From NCBI GenBank assembly GCA_023380575.1, contig JAMCRM010000093.1, positions 1 through 5,825 on the forward strand: 5,825 nucleotides of DNA. Direction: 5' to 3'. Shown in pieces: positions 1-4,736 of this stretch. Under the pieces are notes generated by a model, which saw only the letters and a list, made by a program, of their open reading frames with translations, had not been told where the DNA came from and ran no database searches. Source of the stretch: Acidobacteriota bacterium. Its GTDB lineage: Bacteria; Acidobacteriota; Terriglobia; Bryobacterales; Bryobacteraceae. The translations under genes and the position numbers were made by a program. Within the stretch, counting starts at the first letter, position 1; every line of letters starts with the position of its first letter.

Positions 1-44
1 GCGGGAACGGCTACTGGACGGGCCTGCGTCGGCGGACGTTGGGG
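1..44 (+). repeat. Direct repeat, copy 1 (about 44 bp, partner at 2277-2320)
   Basis: Positions 23-43 are identical over 21 bases to 2300-2320. Extending leftward with one gap, about 36 of 44 columns match by my hand alignment. Both copies lie in the same orientation, next to decayed gene fragments, and bracket the FHA-transglycosylase gene and the ligase remnant. I do not recognise the element. It could be the end of a dead mobile element or a dispersed intergenic repeat of this genome. Confidence 0.55.
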
Positions 45-53
45 GACATTTTG

Positions 54-180
54 TTGGATCAGCATGCTCTGGTGGTGTGGCCGATGTGCGCTGCATGCCG
101 CTACGGCGTAGACCCCAAGCGTGTCGTGGTGACGGGCGAATCGGCGGGCGCGCACCTGGTGCCGATGGGCTGGTATGCCC
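54..180 (+). pseudogene. Decayed fragment of an alpha/beta-hydrolase (esterase/lipase-like)
   Basis: Translation in the frame of position 39 gives YGVDPKRVVVTGESAGAHLV at about 108-167. This matches the nucleophile elbow of alpha/beta-hydrolases of the esterase/acetyl-hydrolase kind (GxSxG with the nucleophile serine, preceded by 'YGxDPxRIVVxGxSAGgH'). The upstream part (ALVVWPMCAACR) resembles the helix before the elbow only loosely. No oxyanion HG motif is seen upstream, and after about 180 the reading no longer resembles a hydrolase: no Asp or His of the triad follows. The fragment is therefore a remnant of perhaps 40 residues from a protein normally near 300. The first bases of the window could be part of the same relic. 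Chance similarity is unlikely for the elbow segment, but the exact borders are guesses. Confidence 0.55.
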
Positions 181-286
181 CCGCCATCCGCATGCTTCGG
201 CCGTGCCTTCCGCTTGCGCTCGGCGGCCACGCCGCCGACGGCGGCGATACCCACCACGACGATCCCCAGAAGAGTCCGAGTGCCGG
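181..286. other. Spacer downstream of the transglycosylase gene
   Basis: No gene is supported here. Read on the minus strand in the frame beginning at CTG 290, it gives a short hydrophobic stretch followed by Arg/Lys (TLLGIVVVGIAAVGG then ERKRK), but no start codon or ribosome binding site goes with it. I see no clear intrinsic terminator for the minus-strand gene. Confidence 0.4.
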
Positions 287-1732
287 TCAGAACCCGAAGC
301 CGCGCGGGTTGCGCCCGATGATCACGGCCGCCACCACTCTGGGCACGTACTCACGCGTTTCGGGCGGGAGCGCCTTGACCCGGTACAGGTACCAGAAGTT
401 GCGCTGCTTGATAGGGTCCCGGACCGTTCTTACTACGGCTTGCTTGACTTTCGAGGGGCCCAGATTATATGCGGCGAGGGCCAGCATGACGGAGCTGCCG
501 GCGCCGAAATCCAGGATGAGATCGCGGAGATAGCGGCAGCCGGCTCGCGTGGATTTTCTCAGATCCATGCGCTCATCCACCTCCTTGTCGACGCGCAAAC
601 CGTACGCCCTGGCCGTCGCGGGTGTGAGCTGCCATGCGCCCGCCGCCCCCACCGGGCTGGATTGATCGCGAGCCATGGCGCTCTCAACCAGCGCGATGTA
701 CGCGAGGTCGGGCGGTAGCTGCTCCGCTTCGAGCAGTCGGCGCATGGTCTGGATTTGGGGAGCGGCCCGGCCGAGTGCGCGCGCGATCAGGGGGCGGTCC
801 GCTCCTTGATATTGCTCGATATAGTGGGTCACGCGCTCGGCGAATTCGGGAGGAATACTATAAACCTCCGCGCCGAACTCGGCCATCAGTGATCGGATTT
901 CATGCGCCAGTAAATCTTGGTTTCCGCGCCCGCCGATGCGGAAGAGCGGATTGCGCTCAAGTTGCGCGAGCTGGCCCTCGTACCGGTCCAACTCCGTGGC
1001 CAGGCGGTCGGCTTCGGGGTAGCTCTCCGTGGTCCTCTGCAATTGACTTTCGATCTGCGCGATGCGGCGGTCGAGCGCCCGCCTGTCATGGTTCATCACC
1101 GCGATTTTCCACGCCGCGAAACCGAACACCACGAGGAGTCCGGCGGCGAGCGCGGCGATGATCACCCGCAAACGCCTGCCGGCGTGTCGCATGGCCCGGC
1201 TGAGCGTATCCCGCATGATGGACAGGGTCTCGTCGCCCAGACCGTGCTTCCGGGCGTGGCGGGCCCGCGCCACAGCCTCCGATAGCAGCCCCTCATACGC
1301 CGCCGAAGCCGGCGCAGCCGCGGCGGGAGCACTCACGTGAGCGGAATCCGCCGGAATCTCCAGGGTCTTGTCCAGCGGCGCGACAGGCGGCGCGACAGAA
1401 GGCGCTTCCAGGACGAACGCAAGTTCCGGACCCTGCGTTCCAAGCCGGATGGTTGCGGGCGCCACCAGCTCGGCTTCGGCAATTGGCTCACCGTTCAGGT
1501 ACGTTCCGTTGGTGCTGCCCAGATCGTGGATGCCAAAGCCGGTGGCGGTGCGGTATATTTCCAGATGCTGTAGAGAGACGGAGGCCGCGTCCGCTCCCTG
1601 GATAGCGATATCGTTGTCCGGAGCCCGCCCGACGCGCGTGATGCCCTCCCCGATACGGTAGCGGGTGCCTGCCCGCGCGCCGGATTGCGATACAAGCCAC
1701 GCCTGCGCCTTTTCCGCGGATTCGTTCGTCAT
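287..1732 (-). CDS. FHA domain / transmembrane / lytic transglycosylase (SLT, GH23) fusion protein
   Basis: A 481-residue protein with three parts. Residues 12-108 form an FHA domain with the phosphothreonine-binding signature intact: G35-R36, S53xxH56 and N75-G76 in LGSTNGTYLNG. A Pro/Ala-rich linker follows (110-145), then a membrane segment at about 188-212. Arginines just before it (R186, R187, R189) indicate N-terminus inside. A probable coiled coil spans 214-262. Residues 325-475 form a transglycosylase SLT domain of the MltD/Slt70 type: catalytic Glu350 in ALVES, GAAGAWQLTPATARAYGL at 362-379, and AAYNLGP at 420-426. The predicted topology puts FHA in the cytoplasm and the enzyme in the periplasm, where it would cut the MurNAc-GlcNAc bond to give 1,6-anhydro ends. 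The chosen ATG has AGGGAAG nine bases upstream. The gene stands alone with no operon partner on its strand. Family assignment is firm; control by Ser/Thr kinases is inferred from the FHA domain. Confidence 0.93.
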   Translation of the reverse strand: MTNESAEKAQAWLVSQSGARAGTRYRIGEGITRVGRAPDNDIAIQGADAASVSLQHLEIYRTATGFGIHDLGSTNGTYLNGEPIAEAELVAPATIRLGTQGPELAFVLEAPSVAPPVAPLDKTLEIPADSAHVSAPAAAAPASAAYEGLLSEAVARARHARKHGLGDETLSIMRDTLSRAMRHAGRRLRVIIAALAAGLLVVFGFAAWKIAVMNHDRRALDRRIAQIESQLQRTTESYPEADRLATELDRYEGQLAQLERNPLFRIGGRGNQDLLAHEIRSLMAEFGAEVYSIPPEFAERVTHYIEQYQGADRPLIARALGRAAPQIQTMRRLLEAEQLPPDLAYIALVESAMARDQSSPVGAAGAWQLTPATARAYGLRVDKEVDERMDLRKSTRAGCRYLRDLILDFGAGSSVMLALAAYNLGPSKVKQAVVRTVRDPIKQRNFWYLYRVKALPPETREYVPRVVAAVIIGRNPRGFGF

Positions 1733-1740
1733 GCCACGCG

Positions 1741-1759
1741 GCTTCCCTATGTCATTTTA
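1741..1759 (-). promoter_or_regulatory. Shine-Dalgarno and possible -10 of the FHA-transglycosylase gene
   Basis: On the minus strand, AGGGAAG lies about nine bases before the ATG at 1732. A TAAAAT hexamer (1759-1754, five of six matches to TATAAT) lies just upstream. No convincing -35 is found 16-18 bases further up, and the implied transcript start would fall almost on the Shine-Dalgarno site. The ribosome binding site is credible; the -10 is tentative. Confidence 0.35.
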
Positions 1760-1911
1760 ATGCTTGAATCGCAACAACCGCCTTCATGTTTGTGCCCCTT
1801 GCTCTATCAAAACCCATTCAAGTCACACTTGGATTTTCTTATCTATCACGATTCCGAGCGCATCCGTGACCGTCAATCCGCCAAACCAGTTCCAGCCCAT
1901 GCCTTTGGCCC

Positions 1912-2206
1912 CCCGTGGCGGTGCCGTTCGATCACCCCGACTGGGTCTTCGAGCTGAAGTACGACGCCTTACGCGCGCTGGCCCACATCGGTGACGGCGG
2001 TTGCCGGCTGGTGTCGCGCAAGGGCGAACGCCTACAAGTCCTTCGGCCAGTTCCGCGCGCGGTCGCCGTCGCGGTACCCCACCAGGCAGTCCTCGACGGC
2101 GAGACCGTCCATCTGGACGGCTCCGGGCGGCCGGCAGTTCTACAACGTCCTCCGCCGGCGGGCACCCCAGCAGTTTGTAGCTTTCGACATCCTCTGGTTG
2201 GAGGGC
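1912..2206 (+). pseudogene. Remnant of an ATP-dependent DNA ligase (LigD-type adenylation domain)
   Basis: Pieces of one protein appear in alternating frames. Frame 1 (1921-2030) gives PFDHPDWVFELKYDALRAL and CRLVSRKGE. Frame 2 (about 2029-2050) gives NAYKSFGQF. Frame 1 again (about 2085-2133) gives QAVLDGETVHLDGSGRP. Frame 2 (about 2134-2206) gives QFYNVLRRRAPQQFVAF then DILWLEG. In order, these match the adenylation domain of LigD/LigB-type ATP-dependent ligases: the nucleotidyl lysine motif K-Y-D-G (here KYDA, Lys codon 1957-1959), VSRxG, LDGE, and FDxLWLxG. At least three frame changes are needed: a likely extra G near 2024-2030, a shift between about 2045 and 2080, and an extra G near 2131-2134. 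The later ligase motifs (EGxxxK and the OB-fold domain) are absent, and so are the polymerase and phosphoesterase domains of full LigD. This is a dead, truncated copy; no Ku gene is near. Confidence 0.85.
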
Positions 2207-2276
2207 TCGTTCCCATTCCTGCGCCGCGCCGACGCTCCTGCGCGCGCAAGCACCGCCGCTGCGGTCGCCTACGTGG

Positions 2277-2320
2277 GCAGGAACGGGCTCCCGAGCGAAC
2301 CTGCGTCGGCGGACGTTGGG
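2277..2320 (+). repeat. Direct repeat, copy 2 (partner at 1-44)
   Basis: Bases 2300-2320 are identical to 23-43, with weaker similarity extending left to 2277. Sequence to the right differs between the copies: inverted repeats here, the hydrolase fragment at copy 1. The copy sits just downstream of the ligase remnant, so it may mark an insertion or recombination boundary. Confidence 0.55.
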
Positions 2321-2330
2321 AACCCTGTCG

Positions 2331-2371
2331 TGGTGCCATCTGGCCCATGGCGGCACCAGTAAACCAGATGG
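2331..2371. repeat. Two overlapping inverted repeats
   Basis: TGGTGCC (2331-2337) pairs with GGCACCA (2352-2358), and CCATCTGG (2336-2343) pairs with CCAGATGG (2364-2371). The two hairpins share bases and cannot form together. They follow directly after direct-repeat copy 2. No T-run follows, so this is not a typical intrinsic terminator. A role as the end of a mobile element is possible but unproven. Confidence 0.45.
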
Positions 2372-2455
2372 ACGTCCCGAATGGCCGCAGCGCACTTCCC
2401 GATATGTGGCGTTTCTTGAGATTGATTCCGTCGAGATTTTCGACAGTTGGCAAAA

Positions 2456-2479
2456 GGCAAGAAAGGCGGTTTTCTTGCC
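2456..2479. promoter_or_regulatory. Perfect 9-bp inverted repeat upstream of hicB (candidate operator)
   Basis: GGCAAGAAA (2456-2464) and TTTCTTGCC (2471-2479) form perfect arms around a six-base spacer, 42 bases before the hicB start. HicB-family antitoxins commonly repress their own operon by binding inverted repeats in the promoter, so this is a candidate operator. A hairpin without a T-run is the alternative. Confidence 0.45.
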
Positions 2480-2502
2480 CCGATCCGGTGAAGAGAGCGG
2501 AA

Positions 2503-2512
2503 ATGGTACCAT
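2503..2512. promoter_or_regulatory. 10-bp perfect palindrome just before hicB, overlapping a possible -10
   Basis: ATGGTACCAT is self-complementary and ends nine bases before the hicB ATG. Its right half, TACCAT (2507-2512), fits the loose TAnnnT form of a -10 element at a distance suited to a leaderless transcript. No -35 at proper spacing is seen. It could be a second repressor half-site or the core promoter; the evidence is weak. Confidence 0.3.
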
Positions 2513-2521
2513 CAATTTCGT

Positions 2522-2752
2522 ATGGAGTTGGCGCTTCGGATCCAGGTCGAGGAGTTGCCCGAGGGAGTATATCTAGCAACGTCGGACGAACTCCCTGGTC
2601 TCGTTGCCCAGGGCCGGACGGTCGCGGAGGCACTCGACATTGCACGCGAAGTCGCCCGGAAAATTGTTGAGGCACGGCGCGAACGGGAGGGCGTCCCTGA
2701 TCTTCCCACTACGAACGAGCGCCGGGACTACACGATTGTGATCGCTGCGTGA
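2522..2752 (+). CDS. hicB: HicB-family antitoxin (UPF0150-like)
   Basis: A 76-residue protein. Residues 2-50 show the small HicB fold: beta strand ALRIQVEELPEG, strand GVYLATSDELPGLVAQG, then helix TVAEALDIAREVARKIVEARRE. The last 20 residues (GVPDLPTTNERRDYTIVIAA) are a polar tail and a short strand. No ribbon-helix-helix or HTH DNA-binding domain is visible, so this is the short HicB type. In type II HicBA systems HicB binds and blocks the HicA mRNA interferase. Here hicB comes first, and the hicA reading frame begins one base after its stop, which implies translational coupling. The ATG is not preceded by a Shine-Dalgarno site at normal spacing, and no other in-frame start is better. Two palindromes upstream may serve autoregulation. 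The partner toxin is shortened, so this antitoxin may be an orphan in practice. Confidence 0.88.
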   Translation: MELALRIQVEELPEGVYLATSDELPGLVAQGRTVAEALDIAREVARKIVEARREREGVPDLPTTNERRDYTIVIAA

Positions 2753-2753
2753 A

Positions 2754-2900
2754 ATGGGCCGTCTCTCAGGTTTCCGCTACCGGGCAGCTACGAATCGCTA
2801 CACAACCGTTCCAAACCATCCGGGGGAAATGCCGGAAGGCACACTCCGGGCGATTTTGAAGCAGGCTGGAATTGACCCGGAACATTTCCTTCGGGCATGA
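2754..2900 (+). pseudogene. hicA: Internally deleted HicA toxin (48 residues, frame kept)
   Basis: The reading MGRLSGFRYR followed by AATNRYTTVPNHPGEMPEGT and LRAILKQAGIDPEHFLRA is a clear HicA protein at both ends. The N-terminal piece matches the start of helix 1. The C-terminal piece matches strand 3 (RYTTVPNHPG) and helix 2 (LRAILKQAGI). Related HicA proteins have about 75 residues. The missing 25-30 lie between residues 10 and 13 and include the end of helix 1 and strands 1-2 with the 'GSH' histidine needed for RNA cleavage. Start and stop codons and frame are intact, and the ATG follows the hicB stop after one base. GCTAC occurs three times near the junction (2776, 2787, 2797), which could have helped a slippage deletion. 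As read, the protein should not be an active mRNA interferase. It might still bind HicB weakly, or it may simply be dead. Identity is secure; the loss of function is inferred. Confidence 0.82.
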
Positions 2901-3019
2901 AGTACCGCAAGGCCGCTCTCTTGCCGCGATCCCTTTTCCCAGCGATCACACCTGATTTTATGGCGCCCCGCTTGAGCAAATCCGGTAGGGGATGGTGATG
3001 CGAACGAAAGACCAGTAAG
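2901..3019. other. Spacer between the hicBA relic and ruvA
   Basis: No gene is supported. A weak hairpin (GCAAG at 2907-2911 with CTTGC at 2920-2924) lies just after hicA without a T-run. The minus strand reads an open frame with a vaguely HicA-like tail, which I do not accept as a gene. Confidence 0.4.
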
Positions 3020-3057
3020 TTGCAGATTCTAGGCCGGTTTTTGTAGACTACGGTGTA
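3020..3057 (+). promoter_or_regulatory. ruvAB promoter, probably giving a leaderless mRNA
   Basis: TTGCAG (3020-3025) and TAGACT (3044-3049) are separated by 18 bases and resemble a housekeeping sigma-factor promoter. The predicted start of transcription, 6-8 bases after the -10, falls at or next to the ruvA ATG (3058). No Shine-Dalgarno sequence lies in the 15 bases before the ATG. Together these point to leaderless translation of ruvA. Confidence 0.55.
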
Positions 3058-3654
3058 ATGATCGCTCTGCTGCGCGGGACATTGCTCGAAAAGCACCCCA
3101 ACCAGGCCATCGTGGACGTGGGCGGCGTCGGCTACGATGTCACCATTCCGGTTTCCACGTTTTCAAAACTGCCCGACTCCGGAACCGAAGTGCGGCTGCG
3201 CATCCACACGCACGTGCGGGAGGACGCCCTGGCGCTCTACGGCTTCCTCTCGGCGGACGAGAAGATGCTCTTCGAAAAGCTCATCGGCGTGAGCGGAATC
3301 GGTCCCAAGCTGGCCGTTACGGTGCTCTCCGGGATGCTCGCGGCGGACCTGCTGGGGGCCATCCGCCGGGGCGAGACGGAGCGGCTCGTACGCATTCCCG
3401 GGGTGGGCAAGAAAACCGCGGAAAGGATGATTCTCGAACTGCGCGACAAGCTGCCGACCGCGGCCGCGGGAGAGCAAGCCGCCCCGGCGGCGGCCCTCTC
3501 GGCGGTGGACCAGGACGTGCTTTCCGCCCTGCTCAACCTGGGCTGCGCGCGCCCCGCCGCGGAAGCCGCCGTGAGGAAGGCCAAGGCCGCCGCAACGGGC
3601 ACCGGCCTGGATTTCGAACCGCTCTTCCGCAGCGCCCTGGAACTGGTGAGATAG
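3058..3654 (+). CDS. ruvA: Holliday junction branch migration protein RuvA
   Basis: A 198-residue, full-length RuvA. Residues 1-63 are the N-terminal OB-fold (start MIALLRGTL, VGGVGYDV at 21-28). E55-D56 in VREDALALYGF match the acidic pin residues known from E. coli RuvA. Residues 65-132 carry two helix-hairpin-helix DNA-binding motifs, IGVSGIGPKLAV (76-87) and VRIPGVGKKTAERMILEL (111-128). An Ala-rich linker (133-147) leads to the RuvB-contacting domain III (about 149-198). RuvA tetramers hold the four-way junction and load the RuvB motor rings for branch migration in recombinational repair. The ATG at 3058 gives the standard N-terminus. ruvB follows after one base, so the two are co-transcribed and probably translationally coupled. 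No ruvC lies in the window. Confidence 0.98.
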   Translation: MIALLRGTLLEKHPNQAIVDVGGVGYDVTIPVSTFSKLPDSGTEVRLRIHTHVREDALALYGFLSADEKMLFEKLIGVSGIGPKLAVTVLSGMLAADLLGAIRRGETERLVRIPGVGKKTAERMILELRDKLPTAAAGEQAAPAAALSAVDQDVLSALLNLGCARPAAEAAVRKAKAAATGTGLDFEPLFRSALELVR

Positions 3655-3655
3655 C

Positions 3656-4681
3656 ATGCCCGACGGCCGGCTCGTTTCAGGACTTCCGCAGGAAGACGAA
3701 GCGCAGTTCGAGGCCGGTCTGCGCCCCCGCCGCCTGGCCGATTTCACGGGCCAGCCCAAGCTCAAGGAAAACCTGGCCATCGCCATCGAGGCCGCGCGGC
3801 TCCGCGGCGAGGCCATGGACCACGTGCTGCTGTACGGCCCCCCGGGCCTGGGAAAGACCACGCTTGCCTCCATCATCGCGGAGGAACTGGGGGTCACCTT
3901 TACCCCCACTTCAGGTCCGGTCATGGTAAAGAAGCTGGATTTGAGCGGCGTGCTTTCCAACATCCAGGCCAAGCAGGTCTTTTTCATCGACGAGATTCAC
4001 CGGCTGATGCCGGATATCGAAGAGATGCTCTACTCGGCACTGGAAGACTTCCGCATGGACCTGCTGGTGGGAACGGGCCCGGGCGCCCGCACGGTGTCGC
4101 TGCCCCTGCCGCGTTTCACGGCCATCGGCGCCACCACGCGCCAGGGCCTGGTGAGCGCGCCCCTGCGCGGCCGTTTTGGGCTGGTGCTGCGGCTGGACCC
4201 CTACCGGGTGGAGGAGTTAGAGCAGATTGTGAGGCGCTCCGCGCGCATTCTGGACGTTCCCATCCATCAGGACGCGGCCGAAGAGATTGCGCGGCGCTGC
4301 CGCGGCACCCCGCGCATCGCCAACCGCCTTCTGCGGCGCGTGCGCGACTACGCACAGGTGCGCGCCGACGGGCACATCACCCGCACGGTCGCCCAGACCG
4401 CCCTCAACCTGCTGGAAGTGGACCGCTACGGCCTGGACGAGATCGACCAGAAGATCATGCTGACCGTGCTCGAGAAGTATCGCGGCGGGCCGGTGGGCCT
4501 CAACACTATTGCGGCTTCCATCGCGGAGGAGGCCGATACCATCGAGGAAGTCTACGAACCCTACCTGATCCAGTTGGGTTTCTTGAACCGGACTCCGCGC
4601 GGGCGCGTGGCCACCGAACTGGCGTTCGACTACTTCCACATCGAGCGGCGCCGCGATTCGCCGCAGCCCGGACTGTGGTGA
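3656..4681 (+). CDS. ruvB: Holliday junction branch migration ATPase RuvB
   Basis: A 341-residue, full-length AAA+ ATPase. The family start (LRPRRLADFTGQPKLKENL, residues 22-40) precedes Walker A GPPGLGKTT (61-69). Walker B is VFFIDEIHRL with D112-E113. The sensor 1 and arginine-finger stretch is GATTRQGLVSAPLRGRFG (158-175, R173 as the finger). The sensor 2 region is TPRIANRLLRRVRDYA. The C-terminal winged helix includes GGPVGLNTIAASIAEE and the usual GFLNRTPRGRVAT. Hexameric rings on either side of the RuvA-junction complex pump DNA using ATP. GGTGAG at 3645-3650, inside the end of ruvA, can serve as its ribosome binding site. All catalytic motifs are intact. Adjacent segments such as LDLSGVLSNIQAKQVFFID depart a little from the common 'GDLAAILTNLE' wording. 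Confidence 0.98.
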   Translation: MPDGRLVSGLPQEDEAQFEAGLRPRRLADFTGQPKLKENLAIAIEAARLRGEAMDHVLLYGPPGLGKTTLASIIAEELGVTFTPTSGPVMVKKLDLSGVLSNIQAKQVFFIDEIHRLMPDIEEMLYSALEDFRMDLLVGTGPGARTVSLPLPRFTAIGATTRQGLVSAPLRGRFGLVLRLDPYRVEELEQIVRRSARILDVPIHQDAAEEIARRCRGTPRIANRLLRRVRDYAQVRADGHITRTVAQTALNLLEVDRYGLDEIDQKIMLTVLEKYRGGPVGLNTIAASIAEEADTIEEVYEPYLIQLGFLNRTPRGRVATELAFDYFHIERRRDSPQPGLW

Positions 4682-4718
4682 GCAGCCCGCGTGTAAGCGC
4701 ATCGGGGTGCCGTTGCGC

Positions 4719-4724
4719 TAAACT
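4719..4724 (+). promoter_or_regulatory. Candidate -10 element of the GH43 gene
   Basis: TAAACT lies 12 bases before the ATG at 4737, in the 55-base gap after ruvB. The -35 region is poor. No Shine-Dalgarno site is present before the ATG. If used, the transcript would have a leader of only about five bases. The gene may instead be read through from ruvAB. Confidence 0.35.
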
Positions 4725-4736
4725 GGCACTCCTGAC

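Larger units (their letters stand above)
1733..2521. other. Gene-free stretch holding relics and regulatory palindromes
   Basis: These 789 bases between the divergent FHA-transglycosylase and hicB genes contain no intact gene. They hold, in order: an AT-richer leader region (1741-1860), a frameshifted DNA ligase remnant (1912-2206), an unrecognised GC-rich piece (2207-2276), the second direct repeat (2277-2320), overlapping inverted repeats (2331-2371), a featureless piece (2372-2455), and two palindromes ahead of hicB (2456-2479 and 2503-2512). Long open frames across this stretch on both strands look like by-products of high GC, because none shows a protein family along its length. Confidence 0.7.

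Noticed and set aside
1823..2515. Long minus-strand open frame over the hicB upstream region and the ligase remnant
   Set aside because: It is Arg/Pro-rich along its length, matches no family, and lies antisense to clear ligase motifs, as expected for GC-rich shadow frames. Its last 25 codons (starting at 1900) look more protein-like (WNWFGGLTVTDALGIVIDKK) but are too short and lack a good ribosome site.
2316..2576. Plus-strand frame with a plausible-looking stretch (RYVAFLEIDSVEIFDSWQKA) ahead of hicB
   Set aside because: It overlaps hicB in another frame and runs through both palindromes, with no ribosome binding site and no recognised family.
1932..2675. Second long minus-strand frame overlapping hicB
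   Set aside because: Antisense to hicB and to the ligase remnant, with low-complexity composition; no family seen.
2788..3096. Minus-strand frame with a HicA-like tail (HHHPLPDLLKRGAIKSGVIA)
   Set aside because: The likeness is a few residues only. The frame overlaps the ruvA start and the real hicA remnant in antisense, and no HicA core precedes it.
3163..3987. Long minus-strand frame across ruvA and ruvB
   Set aside because: Antisense shadow of two strongly conserved genes.
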